DNA of 64,000 bases. Source: Micromonospora sp. NBC_01796. Its GTDB lineage: Bacteria > Actinomycetota > Actinomycetes > Mycobacteriales > Micromonosporaceae. The DNA is taken from contig NZ_CP109078.1 of assembly GCF_035917455.1 (NCBI RefSeq), positions 5,502,001-5,566,000 of the forward strand, given 5' to 3'. This document shows positions 18,001 to 27,111 of this stretch, one piece after another. The position numbers and the translations under genes are program-made. How positions within the stretch are numbered: the first letter of the stretch is position 1; the number at the start of each line of letters is the position of its first letter. The notes under the pieces are model-generated. The model was not told the DNA's origin. It made no database searches and was given only the letters and a program-made list of their open reading frames with translations.

Positions 18001-18602
18001 GCACCGTATCTCGGGCGGCATACCGTGATCGTCGATCAGGGGATCTCCCCAGCCAGCAGTGGTGGCCGGACCGACGCCGGCCAGGATGCGGGTGACCTCG
18101 GGGAGTCTGCGGCCAAGATGTCCGTCGGGGTGTGGCCGCCGGTGTTCGGGTGACGGGCTTTCTCGTCGAGCCCGACCATTCGGGTTTGTTGGCGTTGACC
18201 GACCTCGTGGAGCGCGGCCGGCTCTCGGTGGAGTGGGTGCGGTGGTGCCGCTCCGTGAGGCGCCGCGTGTACAGGTGGGAGAAGGGCGAGTCTTCCGGGG
18301 TACGCGGTCGGCCAGGCCCTGCACACTGCCACCGGCGGCACCCTGAAACAGGCCGGTCAGGCGGCGGCGGGGGACAGGTGTTCAAGGCCGCATCCGACGT
18401 GCTCGCCACCAACAGCGTCGCGGCGGCGCTGCCCACCCGGTCTCCATGTCCGAACCAGCACTGTGCGCGCAGAGAACGCAAACAGCACGTCAACAGAACG
18501 CGCACAAGGTCGTTCTTACGCTGTCGCCACCGGTCCTCCGACCAGCAGCGTGCATGGGCGTCGGGGCCGGTTCGCGAGCCTGCTGTCGAAGGGAAGATCA
18601 TC
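18001..18602. other. 600-base stretch without an intact gene
   Basis: Between enolase and the next hydrolase. It contains a frameshifted oxidoreductase tail (about 18135-18330). A loose inverted repeat TGTGCGCG/CGCGCACA lies around 18461-18508. No promoter motif was clear for the downstream gene. Confidence 0.5.
18135..18330 (+). pseudogene. Decayed C-terminal end of an NADP-dependent (MDR/quinone) oxidoreductase
   Basis: Frame one reads VTGFLVEPDHSGLLALTDL then VERGRLSVE, matching the last 60 residues of zinc-free MDR oxidoreductases (F-x-V-E-P-D ... L-A-x-L-V-E-x-G-x-L-x-V). The match then shifts to another frame, where VVPLREA corresponds to the family's V-F-P-L-x-E-A. The usual ending G-K-x-V-L is missing. 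Upstream parts of the enzyme are absent, so it is a relic with at least one frameshift. Confidence 0.5.
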
Positions 18603-19445
18603 ATGGGCCTGGAAGTCGTCAAGGGAAGCCGGCGGACGGTGCTGGCGGCCAGCGCACTGGTGGCCACCGCGAGCGTGGTGGGAGCCGTGTCGGGCGCACC
18701 GACGGCATCCGCCACCTCCGGGCGCGGCCCGAAGCCGACAGTGGTGCTGGTGCACGGCGCGTTCGCCGACGCGTCGGGCTGGGCCGAGGTGGTGGAGGAC
18801 CTGCAGAGGGCCGGCTACCCCGTGCTCGCGCCGGCCAACCCGTTGCGCACGTTGAGCGGCGACGCCGCTTACCTGAGGAGCGTCCTGGCCACGATCGCGG
18901 GGCCGATCGTGCTGGTCGGGCACTCCTACGGTGGTGCGGTGATCACGAACGCCGCGACCGGTAACCCGGCGGTGACGGCCCTCGTGTACGTGGCGGCGTT
19001 CGCGCCGGACCAGGGAGAGCCGGTGGGTCTGCTGCAGGGGCAGTTCCCGGGCAGCCAGCTCAACGAGACCACGCTCGACTTTCGTCCCTACTCCCTGCCG
19101 GACGGCACGGCGAGCGTCGACGCCTATATCAAGGTCGACTCGTTTCGGGCGGTGTTCGCCGCCGACGTGCCGCGCTCGCGCAGCACCCTGATGGCGATCT
19201 CCCAGCGGCCGGCGGACGCGCGCACGCTGGGCGAGCCGTCCGGTGCACCGGCGTGGCAGGACATCCCGTCCTGGTTCGTCGTCTCGCGCGACGACAGGGC
19301 GATCCCGGTAGCGGCGCAACGCTTCATGGCGCGGCGGGCCGGTGGCAACGTCACGGAGGTGCGGACCTCGCACGCGGCGATGATCGCCAGCCCGGACAGG
19401 GTGTCGAAGGTGATTGTCGACGCGGCGGAAAACACCGTCCGGTGA
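18603..19445 (+). CDS. Secreted alpha/beta hydrolase with signal sequence
   Basis: 280 residues. The N terminus has GSRRTVLAASALVATASVV, a twin-arginine-like signal (Arg-Arg before a hydrophobic core, cleavage near ASA at about residue 38). The mature part is a compact alpha/beta hydrolase: oxyanion region VLVHGAFADASGW, nucleophile elbow GHSYGG with Ser at about residue 106, and a late His in TSHAAM. The W-x-x-V and GHSYGG pattern is that of the small esterase family found widely in actinomycetes (EstC-like). The start is supported by AGGGAAG seven bases upstream. The substrate is unknown. A hairpin separates it from the AfsR-like gene. Confidence 0.88.
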   Translation: MGLEVVKGSRRTVLAASALVATASVVGAVSGAPTASATSGRGPKPTVVLVHGAFADASGWAEVVEDLQRAGYPVLAPANPLRTLSGDAAYLRSVLATIAGPIVLVGHSYGGAVITNAATGNPAVTALVYVAAFAPDQGEPVGLLQGQFPGSQLNETTLDFRPYSLPDGTASVDAYIKVDSFRAVFAADVPRSRSTLMAISQRPADARTLGEPSGAPAWQDIPSWFVVSRDDRAIPVAAQRFMARRAGGNVTEVRTSHAAMIASPDRVSKVIVDAAENTVR

Positions 19446-19490
19446 ACGCCGTGCGGTGAGCGCCTGGCACGGAAGGGGCGGAACGGTACG

Positions 19491-19534
19491 CATGAGCGGA
19501 GGGTGCGTTGACGGGGGCGTGCCCCCCGCTCATG
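19491..19534. terminator. Hairpin between convergent hydrolase and AfsR-like genes
   Basis: Outer arms CATGAGCGG (19491-19499) and CCGCTCATG (19526-19534) are perfect complements, with a second GGGGGC/GCCCCC stem inside. It lies between the two convergent stop codons. Confidence 0.55.
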
Positions 19535-19546
19535 TCTGCCGACAGG

Positions 19547-22423
19547 TCACGTCGCCGAGGAGAGCCCGTCCGGTCGCGGTACGTCGTCCAGCTTCGCGCG
19601 GACGGATTGTGCGGTCGGATGGTCGGGATCTCGGATGGTGGTCAGAGCCAGCTCCCAGGTGGCGCGGGCCGCGTTGGGATCGCCCGCGGCCTGCTGGGTG
19701 TCCCCGAGATGGTCGAGCACCATCGCCTCGTAGTTGTGGTCACCCGACCGCCGCGAAAGTGTGATGGCCTGTTGGTAGTGGTCCACAGCTTCGGCGTACT
19801 CACCCAGGTGATGGTGTGCGTGACCGGCGCTGTGGGCAGCCGCGGCTTCGCCGGTCGCGTCGCCGAACTCCGCCAGTACGGGTCGCGCCTGCCGGCAGTA
19901 GCGCAGTGCCTCCCGATGCTCACCCAGCCGGGTGAGGGCCCAGCCCATCGCCCCGAGGGCCCGAGCCTGTCCCATCCGGTCGCCGGACGTCCTGCAGAGT
20001 GCGAGCGCCTTCCGGGCGTGGTGCAGCGCCTCCTGCGGCTTACCCTGGCGGATGACGGTGTGGGTCAGGTTCTGACGGGTCCGGGTCTGGCCACGTACGT
20101 CACCGAGCTCGACGAACAGCTTCAGCGCCTGGAGGAGATGCTCGTACGCCTGGTCGAGCTGGCCGGCCTGGGCGCAGGCGATGGCCAGACCGTTGAGATT
20201 CCGCGCGTACGCCGCCGCGTTCCCGTCCCGGAGCGCGGCCTGCGTCGCCGTGGTCTGCAGGGCGAGCATGCTGTCCGGGGACGATCGTCGTTGCAGGTAC
20301 GAGTTGGCCGCCCACGCCAGTTGCCAGGCGTGACGATCGAACCCGTGCGCGACGGCCTGCCCGACCGCCGCGAGGATGACCTGCTCCTCTGCGGCGAACC
20401 AGGCGAACGCATGCGGCAGGTCCGCGAGCGGCTCGGGGATGACTCCGTCCTGCGGATCGGTCAGCAGGATCGGGTCCCGGTTGGGGGTCAACAGTGCGTC
20501 GCCCTTGTGCGCGGTGTGCAGGTAGTGGTCGAGGATTCGGTGCAACGAGCCCTGACGGGCGTCAAGGTCGTCTTCGGTGAGTTCGGCGGCGTACACGCGA
20601 AGTAGATCGTGACAGGTGTAGCGGCCGGGGACCTGTTCGGTGAGCAGGTGGGCGTGGGTGAGTTCGGCGAGCAGGGGCCGGACGTGCCGGACCGACAGGC
20701 CGGCGAGGCTGGCCGCGGCGGGAGCGGTGATGTCCGGGCCGGGGTGCAGGCCCAGCAGCCGGAAGAGCCTGGCCGCTGCCGGCGGCAGAGCCCGGTACGA
20801 CCAGGAGAAGACGGTACGGACGTTGGTGACCGCTTCCGTGCCGACGAACGCGTCCAGGGTCCCGTACGTTTCACGGAGTTCCGCCGCGACGGCACCCAGC
20901 GCGAATCCGGGGTGGGTGGCGATGCGGGCGGTCACGATGGCCAGCGCCAGTGGGAGGCCCGCGCACGACGCGATGATCTCGTCAACGGCGTCGGGTTCCG
21001 CCGCGACGCGGGAGGCGCCGATCCGCCGGGAGAGGAAGTCGCGCGCTTCCGGTGCCGACAACATCCCCAGGGGCAGGGGGTGTGCCCCGCTGGTGGCGAC
21101 CAGGCCCGCGAGGTCGTTGCGGCTGGTGACGATCACCAGGCAGCCGGGCGACCCGGGGAGCAGCGGGCGAACCTGCTCGGCATCGCGGGCGTTGTCCAGC
21201 AGGATGAGCATGCGCCGACCGGCGATCCGGCTGCGGTAGAGGGCGGCCTGCGCGTCCAGACCGGTGGGGATCTCCTGGCGGGGTACGCCCAGCGCACCGA
21301 CCATGTGCTGGAGCGCCTCGCCGGGGCCCATCACCTCGCCGCTCGGCTCGAACCCGCGCAGATTGACATACAGCTGACCGTCGGGAAAGCGGTGGGCAAC
21401 CTGGTGGGCCCAATGCACCGCGAAGGTGGTCTTACCGATGCCGGCCATGCCTCCGATGGCGCTGATCACCACCGTCCCGGGTGACGTCGCATCCAGTTGC
21501 AGGGCCAGCGCCTGGGCGAGTTCGGCGCGCCGACCCGTGAACGTGGGCAGGTCAGCCGGAAGCTGGGTGGGATGCGTCGCGAGCTGCGCGGTCAGTTGCC
21601 CGGGCGCGTCGCGGGTGGGTTTCTTGGCGGGCTGGGTGTGGCCGGAGGGTGTCCGAGGTTTGCCGACATGGAGTGTCTGCTGGAGCGCGGCCTCGTGTGC
21701 CGCAGTGAGTTCGGGGCCGGGGTCCAGGCCGAGTTCCTCGGCCAGACGGCTGCGCATCTTCTGATAGATGTCGAGGGCATCGGCCTGGTGTCCCGCCGTG
21801 GCCAGTGCGAGCAGCAGCCGGGCCTGTAGCGGTTCGTCGAAGGGTGCCTGATCGGCTGCCCGCCGCACCTCCGCCAGCAGTCGATCGGAGGCGACCGTGG
21901 TGAGGGCGACGTCCCCGGCCTCCCGCGCGGCTGCGAGGTACTCACGGTCGATGGCGGTGAACGTGGGATGGTGGCGGACCCGTGGGTCGATACCGCCGGG
22001 ACCATTGCCCTGCCACAGCTCCAGGGCTTCGGTGAACAGCCGCACCATCTCGGTGGCCTGGCCGTCCGCAGCGGCGGTCCGGGCCTGCCGGACCAACTGC
22101 CGGAATCGCAGCAGGTCGAGCGTGTCGGCGTCGACGTCGAGTCGGTAGCCGCCGGCGGAACGGATCAGCCACTGGCCGGGGGAGCGGGCGGCCAGTTGTG
22201 GCTCAAGGGCGCGGCGGAGCATGCCCACGTTGCGGTGCACCGCGTTGACCGCCGTATCCGGCGGCTCCTGACCCCACATCGTATCCACGATCTCGGGCAG
22301 GCTGACCGGTTCGCCGGCTCGCGCCATGAGTAGCGCCAGCATCGTCCGTTGCTGCGGGCCACCCGGATCGATTTCCTGACGGTCGTGCCGTACTCGTACC
22401 GGACCGAGCACGGTGAACCACAA
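19547..22423 (-). CDS. AfsR-type regulator: SARP DNA-binding, BTAD, NB-ARC NTPase and TPR repeats
   Basis: 958 residues. Winged helix at 1-95, BTAD at about 97-240, a Pro/Thr linker, then a STAND NTPase (about 285-560) with Walker A GMAGIGKTT and Walker B RRMLILLDNA. An intermediate helical part is followed by tetratricopeptide repeats from about 700 to 940 (for example AEAVDHYQQAITLSRRSGD). This is the architecture of AfsR, which integrates signals and activates secondary metabolism or differentiation genes. It is not an afsK-afsR-afsS cluster, so this is a paralogue. It is divergent from a hydrolase-hydrolase-SDR gene set that it might control. Confidence 0.92.
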   Translation of the reverse strand: MWFTVLGPVRVRHDRQEIDPGGPQQRTMLALLMARAGEPVSLPEIVDTMWGQEPPDTAVNAVHRNVGMLRRALEPQLAARSPGQWLIRSAGGYRLDVDADTLDLLRFRQLVRQARTAAADGQATEMVRLFTEALELWQGNGPGGIDPRVRHHPTFTAIDREYLAAAREAGDVALTTVASDRLLAEVRRAADQAPFDEPLQARLLLALATAGHQADALDIYQKMRSRLAEELGLDPGPELTAAHEAALQQTLHVGKPRTPSGHTQPAKKPTRDAPGQLTAQLATHPTQLPADLPTFTGRRAELAQALALQLDATSPGTVVISAIGGMAGIGKTTFAVHWAHQVAHRFPDGQLYVNLRGFEPSGEVMGPGEALQHMVGALGVPRQEIPTGLDAQAALYRSRIAGRRMLILLDNARDAEQVRPLLPGSPGCLVIVTSRNDLAGLVATSGAHPLPLGMLSAPEARDFLSRRIGASRVAAEPDAVDEIIASCAGLPLALAIVTARIATHPGFALGAVAAELRETYGTLDAFVGTEAVTNVRTVFSWSYRALPPAAARLFRLLGLHPGPDITAPAAASLAGLSVRHVRPLLAELTHAHLLTEQVPGRYTCHDLLRVYAAELTEDDLDARQGSLHRILDHYLHTAHKGDALLTPNRDPILLTDPQDGVIPEPLADLPHAFAWFAAEEQVILAAVGQAVAHGFDRHAWQLAWAANSYLQRRSSPDSMLALQTTATQAALRDGNAAAYARNLNGLAIACAQAGQLDQAYEHLLQALKLFVELGDVRGQTRTRQNLTHTVIRQGKPQEALHHARKALALCRTSGDRMGQARALGAMGWALTRLGEHREALRYCRQARPVLAEFGDATGEAAAAHSAGHAHHHLGEYAEAVDHYQQAITLSRRSGDHNYEAMVLDHLGDTQQAAGDPNAARATWELALTTIRDPDHPTAQSVRAKLDDVPRPDGLSSAT

Positions 22424-22851
22424 ACGCTCCCTGGACAGGTGACCGCCCTCCCTCCCGCACTACTGGCACACGCAGGTCACGGTCCGGCGGTAGCGTATTC
22501 CACCCATATCTCGTGAAGGTATGGCGGGCGGCCGGCGACTACCCGGAGTATGCGGGTCGTTGCGGGCCCGACCTGATCGTCGGCGCACATCGCCGCTGGC
22601 AGCTCCGACCGCCAGCCCCTCAGTCGGCAGCAAGTTTCTGCCAACTGATCATCAACAAGCGACGGCCTATCTTTCTTGCCGGGCCAGCCGCGCGGTGGCC
22701 GTACGGTACTTCCGGCCTCCATCGGCGGAGTTGCCCCCAGCACATTCGCGGACAGTTTCGAATCGCTCGTTCGTACTGTTCTGCGCCCAATCAGCCCATG
22801 GGGTCGAACAGTCACCACTCTCCCACGAGCACTGAACGGATAAGGGCACAT
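22424..22851. other. Divergent intergenic region (AfsR-like / alpha-beta hydrolase)
   Basis: 430 bases without a supported gene; the open frame that runs into the hydrolase from 22513 has no family content and normal start signals favour 22852. It holds a dyad at 22752-22779. Confidence 0.5.
22752..22779. promoter_or_regulatory. Operator-like dyad upstream of the hydrolase operon
   Basis: ACAGTTTCGAA and TTCGTACTGT form an imperfect inverted repeat across 28 bp. The outer ACAGT/ACTGT arms are perfect. It ends in TACTGT, a plausible -10 hexamer 73 bp upstream of the hydrolase start. The regulator is unknown. Confidence 0.35.
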
Positions 22852-23643
22852 ATGTCGACACCGGTCATCTTCATACACGGGCTCTGGTTGCACGGCAGCT
22901 CCTGGCAGCCGTGGATCGAGCTTTTCACCGCCAACGGCTATCCGGCCTCCGCTCCCGGCTGGCCGGGCGACGGGGAAACCGTCGAGGCCACCCGCGCAAA
23001 CCCTGACGCCCTCGCCGGGCACGGGATTGACGACGTCGTGGCGCACTACGCGGCCATCATCGAAGGGCTGCCGGCCAAGCCGATCCTCGTCGGGCACTCG
23101 TTCGGCGGCATGATCGCGCAGAAGCTGCTCGGGCTCGATCTCGGTGCCGCGGCCATCGCCATCGACGCCGCCCAGATCAAGGGCGTGCTGCCGCTGCCAC
23201 TGTCCGCGTTGCGCGCCGGCTTCCCGGTGCTCGGTAACCCCGCCAACAAGAGCAAGGCCGTTTCGCTGACGGTCGAACAGTTCCGTTACGCCTTCGGGAA
23301 CGCTATCCCGGAGGAGGAATCGCGGGCCCTGTTCGATCGCTGGTCGATTCCAGCTCCCGGCAGGCCGCTGTTCGAGGCCGCCGCCGCGAACTTCAACCCG
23401 CACTCACCGGCGAAGGTGGACACCGCCAACGAGTCACGTGGCCCGCTGTTGCTGATCGCGGGTGGGCGGGACCACACCGTGCCGGAGGCGGTCGTGCGCG
23501 CCACCCTCAAGCAGTACCGCCACTCACACGCTGTAACCGACATCATCGACTTCCCGCACAAGGCCCACTCTCTGACGATTGACTCAGGGTGGCGCGAGGT
23601 CGCGGAGACGTCGTTGACCTGGCTGAAGGAGCAGCACCTGTGA
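22852..23643 (+). CDS. Alpha/beta hydrolase (cytoplasmic)
   Basis: 263 residues. N-terminal strand and oxyanion motif VIFIHGLWLHGSSW, nucleophile elbow GHSFGG (Ser at about residue 83), acid in GGRDHTVP and catalytic His in HKAHSLTI complete the triad. No signal peptide. AAGGG lies six bases before ATG 22852. Its stop codon overlaps the GTG of the next gene in GTGA, so the two hydrolases are translationally coupled. Substrate is not deducible; the family includes esterases and C-C hydrolases. Confidence 0.88.
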   Translation: MSTPVIFIHGLWLHGSSWQPWIELFTANGYPASAPGWPGDGETVEATRANPDALAGHGIDDVVAHYAAIIEGLPAKPILVGHSFGGMIAQKLLGLDLGAAAIAIDAAQIKGVLPLPLSALRAGFPVLGNPANKSKAVSLTVEQFRYAFGNAIPEEESRALFDRWSIPAPGRPLFEAAAANFNPHSPAKVDTANESRGPLLLIAGGRDHTVPEAVVRATLKQYRHSHAVTDIIDFPHKAHSLTIDSGWREVAETSLTWLKEQHL

Positions 23644-24647
23644 AAATCGCCCTCACTCGACGGAATTGGGCGGTGACCGGTGCGGCCGTGGTGCTCGTCG
23701 CCGGGGCCCTGGTCGCCCCCGCCACCCTCGCGACGGCCCACGACAACGGCAACGGCAACGACAGACCACACTCCGCGTACGCGGACAGCCGGCTCCCGAA
23801 CGGCTTCACCGAGCAGAAGGTCCGCGTCGGAGAGGTCGGTATCAACTACGTGCGCGGCGGCCACGGTCCGACGTTGGTCCTCCTGCACGGGTACCCCGAG
23901 ACCTGGTACGAGTGGCACGAGATCATGCCGGCACTCGCGAAGCAGTACACGGTCATCGCCCCGGACCTGCGCGGCGCGGGCAAGAGCGACGCTCCGGCCG
24001 GCGGCTACGACAAGAAGACGATGGCCGCGGACATCTACGGCCTGCTGAAGAAGCTCGGACTGCACAGGGACATCCGGCTGGTCGGCCACGACATCGGCAC
24101 GATGGTCGCCTACGCGTACGCCGCGGCACACCCGACAGAGGTCAGGAAGCTGGTGCTGAGCGAGGCGCCGATTCCCGACGAGGGCATCTACTCCTTCCCG
24201 GCGCTGTCGGCCGACGGTCCCGGACCGTGGCAGTTCGGTTTCTTCCTGCTGAGCAATGGGCTGCCCGAGCAGGTCGTCGACGGCCGGGAAGAGCAGTGGG
24301 TGCAGGGCTTCACGGACCACATCGAGGTGGTCAAGGACGGCGTCGACGACACCGACGTCAGAGTCTTCGCCAGGTACCTGAAGGACGACGCGCACCTGCG
24401 GGCCAGCTTCGAATGGTTCCGCGCCTTTCCGCGTGACATCGCCGACAACGAGGTGAACAAGAAGACGGCGTTGCCGATGCCGGTGCTCGCGATCGGCGCC
24501 AGCAACAGCCTCGGGTCCAAGATCGAGACCCAGGTCGCGGGATACGCCACGAACGTCACCGGTGCGGTCATCGAGAACTCCGGTCACTGGATCTACGAAG
24601 AGCATCCGGAAGAGATGACCGAGCGCCTGCTCGCCTTCTTGCGGTAG
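23640..24647 (+). CDS. Secreted epoxide-hydrolase-like alpha/beta hydrolase
   Basis: 335 residues. A Sec signal (residues 1-34, AVVLVAGALVAPATLATA) is followed by an alpha/beta hydrolase with HGYPETWYEW (HGxP oxyanion motif) and nucleophile elbow GHDIGT, where aspartate replaces serine. An Asp nucleophile is the mark of epoxide hydrolases and haloalkane dehalogenases. A late His lies in NSGHWIYEEHP. The GTG start has AAGGAG eight bases upstream inside the preceding gene. The close coupling with the upstream serine hydrolase and the following SDR suggests a small catabolic or detoxifying unit. Confidence 0.88.
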   Translation: MKIALTRRNWAVTGAAVVLVAGALVAPATLATAHDNGNGNDRPHSAYADSRLPNGFTEQKVRVGEVGINYVRGGHGPTLVLLHGYPETWYEWHEIMPALAKQYTVIAPDLRGAGKSDAPAGGYDKKTMAADIYGLLKKLGLHRDIRLVGHDIGTMVAYAYAAAHPTEVRKLVLSEAPIPDEGIYSFPALSADGPGPWQFGFFLLSNGLPEQVVDGREEQWVQGFTDHIEVVKDGVDDTDVRVFARYLKDDAHLRASFEWFRAFPRDIADNEVNKKTALPMPVLAIGASNSLGSKIETQVAGYATNVTGAVIENSGHWIYEEHPEEMTERLLAFLR

Positions 24648-24704
24648 ATGGTCGGGGTGCCGGGTCGTCAGACCCGGCACCCCGGTCCGACGAAGGGATA
24701 GGAC

Positions 24705-25493
24705 ATGGATCTACACCTCTCGGGCAAGACCGCACTCGTCACCGGGGCCAGCAAGGGCATCGGGCTGGCGATCGTGCGGGCGCTCGTCGCGGAGGGCATC
24801 ACCGTCGTCGCGGGCGCCCGTACGACCACGCCGGAGCTTGCCGCCCTCGCCGACGCCGGACGCGTACACCCGGTCAACGTCGACCTGGGCACCCCGGACG
24901 GGCCCGGCACCCTGGTCGAGGCGGGGACGGCGGTGCTCGGCGGCCGGCTGGACATTCTCGTCAACAACGTCGGAGGCGTGCGTCCACGTGTGGGCGGCTT
25001 CCTCTCGGTGACCGACGATGACTGGCTGGAAACGCTGACGATCAACTTTTTGGCCGCGGTTCGCACGACGAGGGCCGCGCTGCCTGCCCTGGTCGAGAGC
25101 GGCGGGTCGATCGTGACGGTCAACTCCGTCAACTCCTCGTTGCCGGATCCGCTGGTCATCGACTACAGCGCCGCGAAGGCGGCGCTGGCGAACTTCTCCA
25201 AGTCGTTGTCGAAGGAGGTCGGGCCGCGCGGGGTGCGGGTCAACACGATCAGTCCCGGGCCGGTGGAGACCGATCTCTGGCTGGGGGCGGGCGGGGTCGC
25301 CGAAACGGTCGGTGGGGCGAACAACCTTCTCCCCGCCGAGGTTGCCAGAGGCGCGGTCAGCGGCACGGCAACCGGGCGGTTCACCCGGCCCGAGGAGGTC
25401 GCGGACCTGGTGTTGCTGCTCGCTGGCGGGCGAGCCAGGAATGTCACCGGTGCCGACATCGTCATCGACGGCGGCCTCATCCCGACCATCTGA
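24705..25493 (+). CDS. SDR-family oxidoreductase
   Basis: 262 residues with the classical short-chain dehydrogenase pattern: TGASKGIG for NAD(P) binding at residues 12-19, NNVGG for NNAG, the catalytic Ser in TVNSVNS, and YSAAK (Tyr and Lys of the active site). The C terminus has the usual GADIVIDGG. AAGGGATAGGAC precedes the ATG. It runs with the two hydrolases upstream, 57 bases apart. Just after its stop codon begins the antisense remnant of a GH54 gene, so the locus downstream has been rearranged. Confidence 0.92.
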   Translation: MDLHLSGKTALVTGASKGIGLAIVRALVAEGITVVAGARTTTPELAALADAGRVHPVNVDLGTPDGPGTLVEAGTAVLGGRLDILVNNVGGVRPRVGGFLSVTDDDWLETLTINFLAAVRTTRAALPALVESGGSIVTVNSVNSSLPDPLVIDYSAAKAALANFSKSLSKEVGPRGVRVNTISPGPVETDLWLGAGGVAETVGGANNLLPAEVARGAVSGTATGRFTRPEEVADLVLLLAGGRARNVTGADIVIDGGLIPTI

Positions 25494-25499
25494 TCCCGC

Positions 25500-26605
25500 G
25501 TGCCGAACCCAGAAAGGCAGTTTTCGATGTCCGCCTGCACCCAAGGGCCGGTGCCGGAGCAGCCGCCGAACCAACACTGCGTACCGAAGTTGATGGCATC
25601 CATCGCCCCGGCGGCGTCGGCCTTCCTCGTCGTCTCGCTGTTGCCGTAGTCGAAGCAGCAGCCGTTGTTCACGTGCGTGCCGCTGGTCACCATGTACATG
25701 CCCTCGGGGGCGGCACCCGTCGGCACCCCGGTCAGGTGCCCGTCCCGCCAGTAGCTGTTGCCGGGGTTGATGTACAGCGAGTACGCCTTGGCACCCCCCA
25801 CCGTCAGCGACTCCGAGGTGGCAATCGCCGGCTTGCTCTGTGGCGAGCCCGGAACCACGGTCGATCCCTGGTACCAGAGGTCGTTACCCCGCCCGGACTG
25901 GTCGAAGACCACCGTCACCACGCACGTCGTGCCGGCGCAGAACGAGTCCTGCGTCGCGGCGTTGGCGGTGCCGCCCGCGCTCGACGGGCCGATGTTCCGG
26001 GTGGTGTTGTCCGAGGAGCGCCGGACCTGGTACACGTAGCCGGCGTACGCGGCATAGAGCGCCCGCGTCGTGCTGTGCGCCGCCACGCATGGGGTGCCGC
26101 CGGAGGCGTAGAGGTCACACGGACGCGTGCCGGTCGGTGGGGGAGTGGTTGGTGAGGTCCATTGCTGGTTGGCGCCGCCGTGGCAGGTCCAGAGGTGGAT
26201 TCTGGTGCCGTTCGCGGTGCCGTACCCGCTGGCGTCGAGGCACAGCCCGGAGTGGACCCCGGTGATGGTGCCGTTGGCGTTGACGTTCCACTGCTGGTTG
26301 GTCTGGCCGTTGCAGTCCCAGATCACCGCCGCTGTGCCGTCGGTGGAGCCCAGGCCGTACGCGTCCAGGCACCTGTTGCCGTACACCATGAGCTGTTTGC
26401 TCGACGTCCAGGTCCAGGTCTGGTTGGCGCTGCCATGGCAGTCCCACAGCTGGGTCTGGGCGCCGTTGACGGTGCTGGAGTTGGGAACTTCGAGGCAGCG
26501 ACCGGACGCCGTGCCCACGATTCGGGTGCTCTGCCCCGGCTCGATGGTGGCCAGCGGCGTCGGTGCCACGGCGGTGGCCTCGGCGGCCGGCTGTTCGAGA
26601 CCGTG
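25500..26605 (-). pseudogene. Truncated ricin-lectin / GH54 alpha-L-arabinofuranosidase B remnant
   Basis: The minus strand holds an uninterrupted frame with a beta-trefoil lectin domain (three QxW repeats such as NQTWTW, NQQWNV, NQQWTS) followed by an AbfB-type GH54 catalytic domain start (RPCDLYASGGTPCVAAHST, FDQSGRGNDL, GCCFDYGNSE). Homology stops at about 25505 in ADIENCLSG, only 12 bases from the SDR stop codon, so about a third of the catalytic domain and the arabinose-binding domain are gone. At the other end no signal peptide or normal start can be joined to it. It was once a secreted arabinan-degrading enzyme and is not functional as it stands. Confidence 0.75.
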
Positions 26606-26730
26606 ACCGGGCCCTGCACCGCACCGCCGCCGTTGTACGGGATGCGCTGTGTGAGCACCCGCACCTGGTTGTTCTGCACGACGCCGCTGGTGGTGTCCAG
26701 GCGTTGCAGGTTGACGTTCAGGTTACCGGT

Positions 26731-26889
26731 GGTACGACCACCGCACGGCTGGTCGACGAGGGCCGGATCCGGACGACGCTGACCACTCAGCTCGGTCCGA
26801 TCGACGCGGCCAACCTGCGCCGGGCACACGAACTGGTGGAAAGCTCCGCGACAATCGGCAAGGTGGTCGTCGCCGGCTTCGACCGCTGA
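26731..26889 (+). pseudogene. C-terminal fragment of a zinc-binding/MDR oxidoreductase
   Basis: About 52 codons read RLVDEGRIRTTLTTQLGPID, then NLRRAHELVES and IGKVVVAGF, the ending of MDR-family quinone/alcohol dehydrogenases (L-V-x-x-G-x-L-x-x-T ... A-H-x-L-V-E-x-G-x-x-I-G-K-x-V-L). Everything upstream of it, in any frame, is unrelated. It ends with a proper stop codon. It overlaps no intact gene. The stretch 26606-26730 next to it could not be assigned, nor could 26890-27111. Confidence 0.55.
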
Positions 26890-27111
26890 GGCGGGTCCGT
26901 TTCTGTTCTGTTGTTGTCGAGGTGGTTCCGATGGCTCGGGCGTGTCATCCGGGAATTCAATGGGCCGACCGCTCCGATTGGCGGTCCGGCGATATCCGGC
27001 CTCATGTGCTCTCTCGCGGAGGCTTTTCGTCGGATGGCAGTCGGCGGTCTTTGGCATAGGCTGTCGAGTGGGGCCGCGCTAAGGAATCCTGTCGACCGGA
27101 ATGGGGGCGCA

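Noticed and set aside
22513-22851. N-terminal extension of the hydrolase at 22852
   Set aside because: No fold or motif; the ATG at 22852 has a ribosome binding site and begins directly at the hydrolase core.
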